Source: Rhizopus sp. PT2906 (taxonomy: Eukaryota > Mucoromycota > Mucoromycetes > Mucorales > Rhizopodaceae). Taken from it: a stretch of DNA of 64,000 nucleotides. The translations under genes were made by a program, and so were the position numbers. Each line of letters begins with the position of its first letter. Within the stretch, counting starts at the first letter, position 1. Location of the stretch: the NCBI GenBank assembly GCA_025529335.1, contig JAMYHX010000152.1:19677-83676 (forward strand), written 5' to 3'. The notes beneath the pieces were generated by a model. That model saw only the letters and a program-made list of their open reading frames with translations. It was not told where the DNA came from and made no database searches. Shown one piece after another: positions 43,054-55,151 of this stretch.

Positions 43054-46000
43054 ATGTCATTTCTGCATTGTCAGCTTACTCCAAGATCACTGACAAAAGC
43101 AAGCAGAGCAAATATCTTTTTGGTACGCTCCTTTGCTTCGAAACCCAAAAAGCTACCCGTTGACTTTGCAGCGATTGAGGCGAAATGGAAGTCAAGGTGG
43201 CAATCAGTCAAACCTGCTCCTGTCGATCCTTCTAAACCCAACTATTATACACTATCCATGTTTCCTTACCCAAGTGGTATGCTTCATATGGGTCATGTTC
43301 GAGTGTATACAATAAGCGACACCATTCAACGATTTCGCAAGATGTTAGGTTACAATGTTTTACATCCCATGGGTTGGGATGCATTTGGTCTGCCTGCTGA
43401 AAATGCGGCTATTGAGAGAGGAATACATCCTGCTGAATGGACAACAAAGAATATTGCAGCCATGAAGGAACAAATGTCTAAATTATGCATTGACTTTGAC
43501 TGGTCAAAGGTATATATACACCCTAGTTACACATCAAATAGGGCGTGTTTTGATTATATTTTAGGAAGTGACAACCTGTGATCCCGAGTACTATCGATGG
43601 ACTCAGTACATATTCTTGGAATTATACAATGCAGGATTAGCATATCAAAAGGAAGCTGTGGTCAATTGGGATCCAGTAGATCAGACTGTATTAGCAAACG
43701 AACAAGTAGATCCAGAAGGAAAATCATGGCGTTCAGGTGCTTTAGTAGAAAGAAAAAAACTGAAGCAGTGGTTTTTTAAAGTAACTGAATTCGCAGAGGT
43801 AAAAAAAAAGGGAGAAAGAGAACACTTTCATGGCAGACAGAAAAAGATAACAAGGTCATAAATAGGATCTTTTGAAGGATATCGACAGACTAGAAAACTG
43901 GCCAGAGCGCGTAAAACAGATGCAACGTAACTGGATTGGAAAGTCAGAGGGTGCAGAGTTTACATTTAATACAGTAAGGATGGACACATTGTTGATGGTG
44001 TCTATTGCTGAACTTTGTATTTTACATGTAGACATCATCCAAGACAATGGAACCTATCAAAGTGTTTACCAGTAGACCAGATACAATCTTTGGTGTACAA
44101 TACTTGGTACTTGCACCAGAGCATCCTCTTGTGAACAAAGAGTAAAGTTACCAATACAAACCAATCTTGATCAATAATAACCTTGTTTTATATAATAGAA
44201 ACTTGCCGTCTGAGCACGCAGACACAGTACTTAATTTTGTTGAAAGTTTAAAGAAAAAGCAAAATATGGATGCTGCTGAAGAAAGCAAACAGGGTGTCTT
44301 TACAGGCTTATTCGCAAAGAATCCATTCACCAAAGAAGATATTCCCATTTATGTTGCGCCTTATGTCGTATCGGATTACGGCACTGGAGCCGTCATGGGT
44401 GTGCCAGCTCATGACAAACGTGATTTTGAGTTTTGTCATGTAAATAAGGTGACTGAAAATATCAAGTTTGTTGTAGAACCATGCATCAAGCCTGTGGATG
44501 AACCCGTGGATAAGAGCACACCATTCACAGCAGAAGGTATCTTGACGGAACTATCTGGTCCTTACAAAGGCATGAAATCCAAAGAAGCTGCCAAGGCTAT
44601 ATTAAGGGATGCACAGAAAATGGGAATTGGTCGTCCTACAACACAAGTAAGCAAAAGAATAAATGAACGATATGCAGGGAAAGATTGACATTGTTCACAG
44701 TATCGTCTTCGTGATTGGTTACTATCTAGACAACGCTATTGGGGCGCACCTATTCCAATAATTCACTGCCCTACCTGTAAGGTTGTTCCTGTACCTAAGG
44801 AGGATCTTCCGGTAAGTCTACCTCTAGATGTTGAATTCTCTGGAAAGGGTCATTCTCCCCTTGCACGTAAAGAGGATTGGGTCAAATGCAAATGTCCAAA
44901 GTATGTCCTTAAAAAAAGGAGATGTTCTGTTATGTTCTAATATACAATGTGAATAGGTGTCATGGACCGGCTAGACGTGAAACAGACACAATGGATACAT
45001 TTGTAGACTCATCATGGTACTTTATGAGATACACAGATCCACACAACAAGTCTTTGTAAGTTCTATTTTTATACCAAATTCAACTAAACAGTAATGTATC
45101 TTTTTTTACAAGGCCATTTGATCCCGAGAAGGCATCGGCACTATTACCTGTGGATACATATATTGGTGGTGTGGAACATGCCATTCTTCATCTTCTCTAT
45201 TCCCGATTCATTTCGAAAGCATTACTGAAACAAGGGGCTTATCATCAATCCGCAGAAACCAAACCTGGAAATGGCGAACCCTTTAACATCTTATTGACTC
45301 AGGTAAAGAAATTAATGACAATAATTGACAACGCATGCATAGCTCACTCTTTTTCCAGGGAATGGTACATGGTCGTACATTTAAGGACCCCAACACATCG
45401 AGGTTCCTTAAACCAGAGGAGATTGATGCATCAGGTGAGTGAGAACAAGGGAAAGTGCACGGCATCCTGATTACTAAACCTTTAAAGATCCCGCCAATCC
45501 AAAGATTATTGCCACAGGCGAAACCCCTTTGATCACTTTTGAAAAGATGTCAAAGAGTAAATACAATGGTGTAGATCCAGTGGTAAGTGTTGTAACTATA
45601 ATACATTGTTCGGGATAAATAAGGGTATTTCGTAGAATGTGATCACCGAGTGTGGTGTGGATCCTACCCGTTTACATATCCTTTATAAAGCGCCACCTTC
45701 AGAAGTTCTCGAGTGGGATGACACGAGCATTGTCGGCATGCAGCGGTGGCTGGCCAAGGTTTTGAAATTGTCACAATCTACTCCCAAAAATACGAATGCT
45801 TTACCCCTAATCAAGAACATGACAAAGGATGAAAAGGAGTTGTATAGAATGACACATCAGACGATCATGCAAGTAACAGAAAATATGACAAGAACCTATT
45901 CCTTCAATACCGTCATCTCTGATTTGATCAAACTTTCCAATGCCATTTCGTCAAGCACAGCCCCAGCAGACTCCCCAGTGTATTATCATGCAGTTCAATC

Positions 46001-46374
46001 TCTCGTCAAGATGATGGCTCCCATGGCGCCTGCCATGAGCGAAGAATGCTGGGAATACATTGGCACTAATAAAGAGAGCGTGCTTCAGCAAACTTGGCCA
46101 TCATTTGAGCCAGCTGCTTTAGAAAAAGATGAAATTACGTGTGTGATTCAGGCAAGTTATAGTTACGGATATAAAATCACTTTACTCACAAAGTCAATAG
46201 GTCAATGGAAAGACAAGATTTACCATGACAGTCTCTAAAGAATTATCAAACAACTCAAGTGAAATTGAAAAACTCGCTAGACAGACGGAAGCAGGCCAAA
46301 GATGGCTTGGAGATAAAATGATTAGAAAGACCATTTTAGCAAAAAAGGGAGAGCTTGTTAACTTTGTAATTTAA
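43054..46374 (+). CDS. NAM2: Mitochondrial leucyl-tRNA synthetase
   Basis: Twelve exons (43054-43509, 43565-43798, 43866-43973, 44032-44141, 44199-44646, 44701-44900, 44957-45055, 45113-45302, 45359-45434, 45488-45582, 45636-46151, 46201-46374) give 901 residues. A presequence rich in Arg, Ser and Thr (residues 1-29) precedes the class I catalytic core. The HIGH-type motif is HMGH (78-81) in FPYPSGMLHMGHVRVY, and KMSKS is at 660-664. The editing domain (CP1) contains SRPDTIFGVQYLVLAPEHPL and GAVMGVPAHDKRDFEF. The C-terminal VNGKTRFTMTVSKE segment is the tRNA-binding end. It charges mitochondrial tRNA-Leu; yeast Nam2 also helps group I intron splicing. The last intron (46152-46200) is GC-AG. 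Confidence 0.95.
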
Positions 46375-46394
46375 CATGTAATAATAAATATGTT

Positions 46395-47222
46395 TTATAT
46401 AGTATAAATTCTTTCCAAAAAGCTGTGTTTAGATCTTTTGGCTTGAACGACGGCACTTGAGACGCCATCTGTTTTTGACTTGTAGATGACAGGATATCTC
46501 TTTATTAATTGACCGATGATGCCTAAAGAAATGTATGTCACGTGATTACTTTTTTTTTTTATAATGAGAACAATCAAATGATTACCATAAAACCAATAAA
46601 GGTGAAGAGGGAATACAGACATTGCAAACATCCAAAGGAATTCTAAACGATGATATTGCTTAAGAGCAATGATCATGTATGAGTGAAACACGAGACGAAG
46701 CGCAAAGAAAGTAGAGGCAAACAAGAAATCACATCTCCATTGATCTCTTATGGATCCAATAGCAAGCAGGAGCGTAGGAAGCTCCAACAGACAGCTAACA
46801 CTGAAGAATGAAGAAGATCGCGATTTGAGTAACCAAAGAAAGACACCTATGTATAGAGGATGGTGAATCCAGCCTGTTAATACTGTAATGCGATGACGAT
46901 AATAAATAGAGCCCAGTGATAGATCTAGCACAAGATAAGATATAAAGAAACACACCATAGAAATATGGAAATTGGAATCAAAAGACAGCAAGTTCATATC
47001 CCATCCTGACCGCCAAAAGAAAAAGAAGTGGGGGATCGAAATAAATGTACAGACTAGACTACTTGTAAATGTCAATATCCAACTGATCTGTTTGTCTGTC
47101 TTTGTGAGGCCGCTTTTGATACAGTAAAAAAAGATGGATATTAAGGTAGCAAAACTAATTACAAAGGATATTGGTACAATAGGTTGACAGAACACTTGAG
47201 CAAGAGTGAGTTTCTGAATCAT
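46395..47222 (-). CDS. TLC-domain multi-pass membrane protein
   Basis: ATG at 47222. I place an intron at 46523-46585, giving exons 46586-47222 and 46395-46522 and 254 residues. The intron is 63 nt, a multiple of three and free of stops, so a retained form of 275 residues is also possible. About seven hydrophobic segments are seen. TLC (TRAM-LAG1-CLN8) features are FISYLVLDLSLG, then GWIHHPLYIGVFLWLL, LLELPTLLLAIGSI and HRLEFLWMFAMSVFPLHLYW. Relatives act in ER lipid or ceramide metabolism or membrane-lipid composition. It is closer to the TLCD/TMEM56 branch than to ceramide synthase, whose Lag1 HH motif is incomplete here (IHH). Convergent with LeuRS, 20 bp apart. Confidence 0.75.
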   Translation of the reverse strand: MIQKLTLAQVFCQPIVPISFVISFATLISIFFYCIKSGLTKTDKQISWILTFTSSLVCTFISIPHFFFFWRSGWDMNLLSFDSNFHISMVCFFISYLVLDLSLGSIYYRHRITVLTGWIHHPLYIGVFLWLLKSRSSSFFSVSCLLELPTLLLAIGSIRDQWRCDFLFASTFFALRLVFHSYMIIALKQYHRLEFLWMFAMSVFPLHLYWFYGNHLIVLIIKKKSNHVTYISLGIIGQLIKRYPVIYKSKTDGVSSAVVQAKRSKHSFLERIYTI

Positions 47223-47764
47223 TTGATTAAAGAGTATAAAGAACAAAAGAAAGATGCAGTATTACTCTATTTTGACCATTGCTCGATTTATGTTTGAGCA
47301 AAAGAAAATAAGGAGAGTACTTAGAATATTTACCAGAGACCTTCCGAGATCGTAAAGGGCTTTCATGCATGAAAGGGAGTCTGTCTTTATTTTTTTTTTT
47401 TGGAATAGCTTCAGGGGGAGTTCTGCTTTCAGGAAATATATTTTAAAAAAGAAATCCTTTTTTTGGCAAGATATAAAAAAAGGTTGATCTAAAGGAGAAC
47501 ATCGTTCTTAGCTTTCTTTATAGAAAAAAGTGATGTCAAATGCTGTCAAGGTAGCAATAAGAAGATGTATAAAATAAAGAAAGCAGCAATTGATGTGTGT
47601 AAACTCAGAAGATTTAATAAAGTAAAATGATTTATTTACTTATGCATAAAAAGGATACTTGATCTGCATTGTGTTGGTGTGTATCTTATTTATTTAACCT
47701 TGTTTATAATCTTTGTGATGATATAGCTATATTTCTTTGTTCTCCCCCCCCTTTATTTGCCTCT

Positions 47765-47798
<34 letters not shown>
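47223..47798. other. Intergenic with a long T tract
   Basis: About 575 bp between the TLC gene promoter and the gephyrin-like stop. The right end is occupied by the 32-nt T tract; nothing else is recognised. Confidence 0.6.

Positions 47799-47800
<2 letters not shown>
47769..47800 (-). repeat. 32-nt homopolymer T (A on the coding strand) at the gephyrin stop codon
   Basis: On the minus strand the stop TAA at 47801-47799 runs directly into the A tract. Such a tract is prone to length variation and assembly error. Confidence 0.95.
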
Positions 47801-47803
<3 letters not shown>

Positions 47804-49993
47804 GTGGGTCAAGCTGCCCTATAAGCATGCACTGGACTTTTGTCCCTTTTTGTAATCTTGATTGTTCAGGAGACTTCATAGGTAACTTCAATAAACCATT
47901 GGCTTCTTTCATACTTAACATACGACTACTTAACTGACTACCCGTTGACTTAGCAACCAATCCATTCATGCTTGCCCTTACGTGAACTCTATGGAACTCT
48001 GGTCTTGTATCCAAATTTATATCATTTTCCAACTATGGATATTAAGTATATCATTATTTACAAAAAGTCGATTTCTTACCTCTACAGAAATAACCACATT
48101 TTCTGGATTACTCCAGCCTGCCATCTTACGTAAAGCAGGGAGAACAAATAGATAAAATGTGACCGTAGCAGAAACAGGATTGCCTGGTAGAGCAAAAATC
48201 AACTTTGATTTCTTGCCACATGGTACAGTGGCAAATGTAGCAGGTTTCCTACAAAACCATTAACCATCAACATCTCCTTATCTGAGCTGTAACTTTCTTT
48301 ATTTTACCCTGGCTTCATCAACACTCTCCCAAAGTGAATGGTAGCATTCAATTTTTGTTCAAGTATAGGCTTCATCAGATCTGCTTCACCCATTGAAACT
48401 CCACCAGTGGTAACAATCACATCCACCTTGGATAAAGCCTCATCTAGGCATTCTTCAATATCTTGTACTTTATCGCTCACGATGCCTAAATCCATTGTTT
48501 CGAATCCGGCATTTCGAATGGCAGCCAACAGAGATAATCGGTTGGTGTCACGGATTTGCCCTGGTTTTAGCTTATCTGTCGGCATGTGATCCAACACCTC
48601 ATTTCCAGAGGAAAGAACGCCTACAAGCGGCTTACGGTAGACTCTGACGTGTCGTATGCCTACAGACGCCAATAGTGCAACCTCACTGGCACCAATACGT
48701 TGCCCCTTGACGCCTACCACTTGGCCGACACCACAATCTGATCCAATCTCTCTAATATTATCGCCTTTTGAAGCCCCCACTAAAATTTCGATCTCTAGCT
48801 CCTGCTTGCCATCTGCAGATGCTTTAACTAGCTTTGTATCTTCAATCATGATGACAGCATTAGCTCCGTCAGGAACCATTCCCCCCGTTGCAACGCGAGC
48901 AATTTTGCCTCGGCTTAGGGTCGTATTTGCCTCTTGTGTCTCGGCTAATGCAATCGATTCTACTGGATATACGCCTGGCCCATCTTCGACTAAAGATGTA
49001 GAGAGTAAATATAGATGATGATATCATTTTAATTCGACGTATACCATAAACAGCATATCCATCTACCACAGATGCACGATATCCAGGGACTGGTTCTATT
49101 GATTTAACATCTTCTGCAAGAACATACCCAGATGCCAAAAACTGAGATACTGGCATTAAAACTGCATTAAGTGCAGTAGAATGTTCAAGCACCAATTTTT
49201 GTGCTTTGTCTACTGAGATAAGGGGATAAGGAGAACTACGTGCACGTCGCGAGACTATCAACATGTTATTGAATGACCGCGTATATCATTCTTTCTTTTC
49301 TTACCAGGAGTGTCTAAAGGGATTGATTGACCTGTCAAGTTCTCTTCACGTTCAGAGTGAATACAACGATGTCCTTGCATTTGAGCATATGTTTGCTTGA
49401 CTGATTCATTGTGTTGATTAGATAGTAAGTCTAATGCATGAGGTAGTACTTTCAACACGGCCTCCATATTTTCCTTGCAAGCCTTGGGGCTGCCAGGTAA
49501 AGTGATGATCATGGATTTATTTCTGATGCCTGTCACTGGACGTGATAATGCTGCAAAAGGAGTAATAGACAGAGATGAAGATAACAGTAAATGGGTTATT
49601 CCAGGTGTCTCTCGCGTCAACAGTGGCTTTATGGCCTAAGTTGCATAAAATATAATGTCAATGATACGTTGCATATACAAAAACACTATTACTTCTGGTG
49701 TTCTATCTCTTTCAGCGAATCCTGTGCCTCCTGTAAGCAATATCAAGTTTAGATTATATTGATCAGTCCATGTTTCGATCGTTTTTTGAATGTCGCGAAT
49801 CTCGTCAGGTACAATGAGCTGTTTTTCAACTGAATATTTATCTTTTGAAAGAATCTCGATTATAGTTGGTCCACTTTTGTCAAGTGATGCGTCATTTGAA
49901 GCTGTATCACTGACTATATATTCGCGTTATCATACAATATCACGTCAACACGGTCAATAAGTTACCCGTAAGGACTCCAACAGTGTAAACCAT
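47799..49993 (-). CDS. Gephyrin-type molybdenum cofactor synthesis fusion (MogA-MoeA)
   Basis: Seven exons (49966-49993, 49693-49913, 49305-49635, 49045-49254, 48308-48989, 48080-48248, 47799-48032) give 624 residues. The N-terminal MogA-type domain (about 1-170) has VGVLTVSDTAS, LLTGGTGFAERDRTPEAI and TLPGSPKACKEN. The C-terminal MoeA-type domain has PVPGYRASVVDGYAV, GGMVPDGANAVIMIED, VLSSGNEVLD, IVTTGGVSMGEADLM and FALPGNPVSA. MogA adenylylates molybdopterin and MoeA inserts molybdate. The order MogA then MoeA is that of animal and fungal gephyrin/CnxE; plant Cnx1 is reversed. The first exon codes for only nine residues. The cell therefore probably makes Mo-enzymes such as nitrate reductase or sulfite oxidase (inference). 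Confidence 0.93.
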
Positions 49994-50340
49994 ATCTGTA
50001 AGAAGAAAGAAAAAGAAACCGGAGATTGAACAGGCAGCTTTTTACCTGTCATATTTTAAGAGACAATAAAGGAAATGAATTCATTTATCAGAATAGCTCT
50101 TTTTTTTTAAAAAAAAAAAAAGGAAGGGGGATATTCTATTGTTCTTCAAATATGCTTACCTTTTGTTCTTTTACTACGAATTTGAATGACCTTTTCTTTG
50201 GCTGTCCATGATACAGCCGTTCTTCCGATATTTCGGTGTAATCAGGTTCAGTCACTATCCAAAAATAGAAATAATGGTAAGAAACTGAAAGCTTGTGAAA
50301 AAATATTTATTCTTTCTCCCCTTTACCTTTTTCTTGTAGG
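49994..50340. promoter_or_regulatory. Divergent promoter of gephyrin-like and GNAT genes, with a probable 5'-UTR intron
   Basis: The 347-bp region separates two divergent starts. A well-formed intron (50277-50339, GTAAGA donor, pyrimidine tract, TAG acceptor) ends one base before the GNAT ATG. No other feature is recognised. Confidence 0.5.
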
Positions 50341-50881
50341 ATGCCTACTTATAATAATATCCGTATTTTACATGCTACGACTCCTAAATACTTTGAAAAG
50401 TGCCTTGAGGTACGAGAAGAAGTATTTATAAATGAACAAAAACATCCTATTGCCATAGAAAGAGATGGGTACGGATGACAGGTTAGGAAACATACAGGAC
50501 CCTGATATAAACATATTGAATAGATTTGATGACATCTGTCAGCATTGGGTTGCTGTTTGTGATAAAGTCAATGAGGATGGAACCATCGATGCTGATTATC
50601 CTATTGGAAATGTTCGATTAATGCCAAAACCTAATGGAGTTGCCAAGCTAGGTCGTCTCGGTGTTCTTTCCTCTGCTCGAGGTCTTCATGTTGGACAAAT
50701 GTTGGTGAAGGCATTTATTGAATACTGTAAACAAACTGAATATACAACCATTGTACTACATGCACAAAATGATAAGCGTGGATTTTATGAAAGGCTTGGA
50801 TTTAAAGTAGAAGAAGGTGATGATGAAACCTTTATGGAATCACATACACTGCATGTTCGTATGTGGATGAGAAACTTATAG
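50341..50881 (+). CDS. GNAT-family N-acetyltransferase
   Basis: Two exons, 50341-50468 and 50524-50881 (55-nt intron), give 161 residues. The N-terminal part has REEVFINEQKHPIAIERDGF; DDICQHWVAVCD and IGNVRLMP follow. The acetyl-CoA loop is LGRLGVLSSARGLHVGQMLV, a Q/R-x-x-G-x-G/A-type motif with some change, and the C-terminus has ERLGFKVEEGDDE and MESHTLHVRM. The substrate is unknown; the nearest family in memory is the small ElaA/YhhY-like EVFxxEQ group. The intron choice is decided by protein continuity: other AGs leave a frameshift or an inserted segment. Confidence 0.85.
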
Positions 50882-50918
50882 ATGAGTAATAAATAAATAG
50901 ACTTTTCTTATTACAGGT

Positions 50919-53900
50919 TTATATCGAACGATTCTTTTCTCTAAAGAATTTGCTTGTTCTTCCCATTGCTTTACCAAAGACATCATAATTTTCTACATGT
51001 TCTCCTATCCACTTTGGAAGCTTTTTTCGTATCCGATCCGTTGTATATCGTTTATCTAGTAAAATAATCGTTGCATAATCTCCCTTATGACGGATCGCTC
51101 TACCAATAGACTGATTCACTCCTCTCATACATAGATTTTCATAATACTCCATTCCTCCATCCAGTTTGTCCTATATATCTACTCTGTCAATACTCTCTTT
51201 TTTCTTCTTCTTTGCTTAAACTAAGCTTACACTCGCATGACCTGTATGCTCTTTTGCATACTTCATCTTTTCAATCAATTCAACAGAATTTCGATTGGCA
51301 AAAGGCAATCCTATCATGATGACTCCTCTTTAAAGAAGTAAGTAGACAGCAATACATCATTACCTTTCTTTTACCTTCCCAATCTATCTGAGAAATTGAT
51401 TCCTTCAGACATTTTTCCATTGACAACACATAAAAGTAATGCACCTTTACTATCTTCTACTTCAATCTGCAGCGTATAATCTCGTAAGGTAGCCTCGACC
51501 TTGTTACTTTCTTTAGGTTCTCTAAACACTTTTTTATGCTTTTCAATTCGTTCCAAAATACCATTTTCCTTCCATCTCTTGTACATTTGATCCAAATAGG
51601 TAAAGCTAGGAAAGAAGCAGACGGTGCCGTCTGGTATAACATTGCAGAAATTAGCTATTGTACGTCCAGTTTCATCAATCTTGGAGGGAAAAAAAGTATT
51701 AGTAAGCACCATCAAGTAAACAAAAAAAACTCTTACCAATGATTCGTCTTGTCTGTTTTCAAATGTGTACACGAGGGGCTTCCCCGTTGGCCCAACCTCC
51801 ACTGTCATCGTGAGCAGGTTTGTTGATGGTATGATATGCCCACAAGAAAAATGAGTTATCCTTTCTTTTGGTATATTCGGAAATAAAAGGGATGAAAAGT
51901 CTGAAACCTGAAGGATACATTATTTGGTCAGAAGAGAGGGACGTATACATACATATGTATACACTTACAGGCTCCATAGTACCACCTGCCAAGATAATAC
52001 TCTTTGCTTCATCTACAAGTGGTTTAAATGCATCGGCAGGGTTAAGTAGCATATACTTTATCGATGCTACTGGGCTCTCTGTCGTTCCAAAACTAATCAC
52101 TATGCGTCCATCTTTATTTGGGTTAGTAAGTGCCAAGAGGAGCGCTTCGACCTGTGTGAGAGTAGGAATGGATGATGATAATGCTGGTGGCAGAGGAGGA
52201 GGTGAAGTTGATGCGTTCGGATCAGCAAGCTGTTTTCTACGCTTTTCCTCTTCTTTTTCTTTTGCTTTATCAATAAATCCGTTCAGTTTTCGTGCTAAAT
52301 TGCTTGCTTCCAGGTAGTTTTTAATCTTGTACATATTTAAATGATCAATGGACGATTGGTGCAAGAATTCATTCACATGCATCACGCGATCCTTTCGTTT
52401 GCTTTTATCCTCTACTTGCAAGTGTCGGATAAGCATTTTGAGGATATTCAGTATTTGCTTGATATATACAACATTCTTTCCAAGTAGACGCTCTTTATAC
52501 TTTTGTATGTACAGGCTAAGTTGGTTCCATGTGAGTTGAATTTGAACTAGAGAAAGTGTCACTGTATAAAGTGAGGTGACAGTTTCTATCAAGTTATGCG
52601 CTTCATCTATGATAACAATGCTGTTTTTTAAAGAAATGCCCAACGATTCTCGAGTGTTGGCGTGTAAAAGATGTTGATATGGAAGTACAACCAGCTATAG
52701 AGCATGATTAACCTGTCTTTGTGCTTATCCTTGTGTTATTATTACCTGTGATGAAGGCACTGTCTTTCGTGATCCATAGTATGGACAGATAGTAAGCTTT
52801 TCACCAATCTTAATCAATTCTTCGATATCCCTAACTCTAGCCTAACATTTGATAAGGTATATGTTACAAAAAAAGAGGGGGAGTACATACTATTGCATGA
52901 TCTCTAAATTGATCCCATTTTGGTTTATTATCCCATGACGGTAGAAAAGAGCATGGTCCCTTGGTTGATCCTTCAAAAGATATGAGTGAATGTGATTTAA
53001 TGCAATTGTAATGTACCTTTCTTTTGCATGTCCAGACATGCTTCATTGATCCTATGTACACTACCAAGTTTATTTACATCTTTATTTATGCATAAATTCT
53101 TTCTGGATCCAAGAGAAATTTCGTATAGATCTTGATTATACGCTGTTTTATGTATCTCATGAACAAACTGTGCCAGCTGTGAGTGTGTTCTTGATGCATA
53201 ATAGATCTATTCGATACGTCAGCACTCCATGGCACATTTCATGCTATAATGTATACCTTTGTTTCAAATAGATCTTCATCCTCTTCTTCTTCGACATCAT
53301 TATAGGATATCTTTGGCTTTCTTTTTGACTCAAATCTATTACTCTTATTAGTCTATGCTTCTAAAGTATAAATGATTGTTGTGTACCTGTTTAACAACTC
53401 TTGCACTTCTTTGGAAAGATATGAACGGGTCTTGTCATTTGTATCCTCTTCATCATCGCTATTATAGTCTTCCACAAGAAACTCATCATCATCGTCAGTA
53501 AGGGCATCTTGCTTTTTGAATTTCTTTTTTCTATCTTTTGACTCAAGTTCAAACATGGCTTGATCTCTCTCGATATTTCGTACTCGCTGTATACGATCTT
53601 TTAATTCAGCTTTTCGTCTTTCTCTTTCACTTGATTTACGTCCTTCTGCTGACTGTGCCTGAAAGGCTGTTACCCAGTCTGGTTCGTTATCTAAGCTTAT
53701 ATATTAGCTTTCTCCAAGTTAAGGAACAGTTGTGTCTTTTTGAACCTGTAGAATGTGTTGACTGCTTTGGTTCGGCTGCTTTGGCTTCATGATCTTGTAG
53801 CCATTTAAGTGATCCACAAATCAAACTTAGTGATTTACCCTGAGAAAATAGCTCGGTCAACCTCTCGTGTCTCTCTTTGTTATTATGATATTACTGTTCC

Positions 53901-54023
53901 TGTTGGACTTTCGAATATGCCAATCTTGTCTTGTGATAAGGTACGATATAAGGACGCCATAAAGTCCTTTTGTATCGAATATGGTTCAAATGGAAAACCA
54001 AACGAATCTGGAATGTTGCTCAT
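50919..54023 (-). CDS. CHL1: Chl1/DDX11-type iron-sulfur DNA helicase
   Basis: Twelve exons (53895-54023, 53746-53839, 53387-53690, 53257-53335, 53017-53206, 52891-52970, 52746-52841, 51969-52694, 51737-51907, 51375-51679, 51231-51327, 50919-51170) give 840 residues. The N-terminal Q motif reads FPFEPYSIQKDFM and Walker A is ESPTGTGKS, split by intron 1. A long acidic insert (DDDDEFLVEDYNSDDEED) follows. Fe-S ligands are C241, C259, C272 and C311 (ending in CPYYGSR); DEAH is at 354-357; motif VI reads QSIGRAIRHKGDY. This XPD/RAD3-family 5'-3' helicase supports sister-chromatid cohesion and replication-fork stability in the nucleus. Family-specific LILAGGTMEPVSDF is present. Convergent with the GNAT gene, 37 bp apart. 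Confidence 0.95.
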
Positions 54024-54229
54024 TTTTTGGAAGCGCACAGGAACACGTCGCGAATAATAAAAAAAAAAAAGTGTTTAAAAAATATATCCGTGCACAGTCC
54101 GCTGCTCAAAAAGGGGGTAGGGGAGAAAACATATGCTGCGAAAAAGTTCAGCCAATCAGAATGAACAGTTTAACTATGGGTGCTTGAAAAATTGACAGCT
54201 TTTTTTTTGCTTCATTCTTTAATCAACAC

Positions 54230-54545
54230 ATGAACAATCAACCTACTAGAGAAAAGCTTTATTCACAACCAAAAGGATATGGTTTTAGCCCTGCCTTAGA
54301 AAGAACTCGTAAGCCTTTTGCTGTTCGTAACTTGTTGACGTTAGCTGGCCTTTTGACATTTACTGGCAGTGTTTGTAAGTAATCTCAAACTGTTTAATGG
54401 ACATGTCTTAATCTATTTTTTTTTTTTCTTATTAGATGCTTATTCACTTTTTGCAGTTAAGCAAGATGACTTTAGCGATGTTACCTTACCAAGTCAACTT
54501 CCTGGAGTTCATGACGTTACTAAAGAGCAAAAGAAGAACAACTAA
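54230..54545 (+). CDS. COA3: Cytochrome c oxidase assembly factor Coa3
   Basis: Two exons, 54230-54374 and 54436-54545, give 84 residues. One transmembrane helix (FAVRNLLTLAGLLTFTGSV) is followed by the family signature YAYSLFAVKQDDFSDV, which straddles the splice site. Coa3 sits in the mitochondrial inner membrane and, with Cox14, binds newly made Cox1 and couples its translation to assembly. Length is normal. It is divergent from the CHL1 gene with starts 206 bp apart, so a shared promoter is likely. Confidence 0.92.
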
Positions 54546-55151
54546 AATACTTTGTACATAATAAACCTTATTGTCTTTTTCAGTATAAATGCATTCTTTT
54601 TTTTTTATATTTGCAAGATGGATATCATTATTATAAAAATCAATATATAAAAAAAGTCGAGTCCTGTTGACCCGCTTGGTTGTGATAACTATGGTAAATA
54701 TATGACACTAACAACTTACTTGCTGTAAATAAACATTGTGTGAGATTATTGCATTACGGTCAATCTATATAGAGTGATAAAGAATCTTACCGACTCTCTT
54801 TCTTTTTTGTTTTAATCCGAAATACAAAAGTGTATAAATGACCACTAAATATCATAAAGAAGTTTAACATGATGCTTTTTTTTTTTTTCAAGTGGTAGTT
54901 GCTTGCGTAGTTGGGCCAAGGACTGAGCTGGTTCAACAAGATTCTCTGGGAATAAGATGTGATCCTACACTTTTTACTCTTGTTAAGAAAAAGTTTCCTT
55001 GTATTATATTTGCCTATGAGAAAGAGAGAAGAATAGTATTCATAGTCTATTATCTTAGTCTCTCTGAAATAATGAGTATCCAATAGAATCATTTTTTAAT
55101 TTAATAAAGAATTGCTCTTTCTCCTTTTCACTGAATATTCTTCACTCCAAT
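54546..55151. other. Intergenic
   Basis: About 600 bp. A minus-strand frame at 54787-55092 is Lys/Tyr/Phe-rich and not convincing. The right end must hold the promoter of the ZZ/EF-hand gene. Confidence 0.55.

Noticed and set aside
50465..50881. GNAT start at ATG 50465 with residues GTDDRLGNIQDPD
   Set aside because: That segment is the intron read through. The start at 50341 plus the 55-nt intron restores the conserved N-terminal strand of the GNAT fold.
52864..53067. Separate minus-strand ORF with LPSWDNKPKWDQFRDHAI
   Set aside because: It is exon 6 of the CHL1 gene plus intron read-through, not an independent gene.
54787..55092. 101-codon minus-strand frame
   Set aside because: Lys/Tyr/Phe-rich translation of AT-rich spacer with homopolymer-derived Lys runs; no motif.
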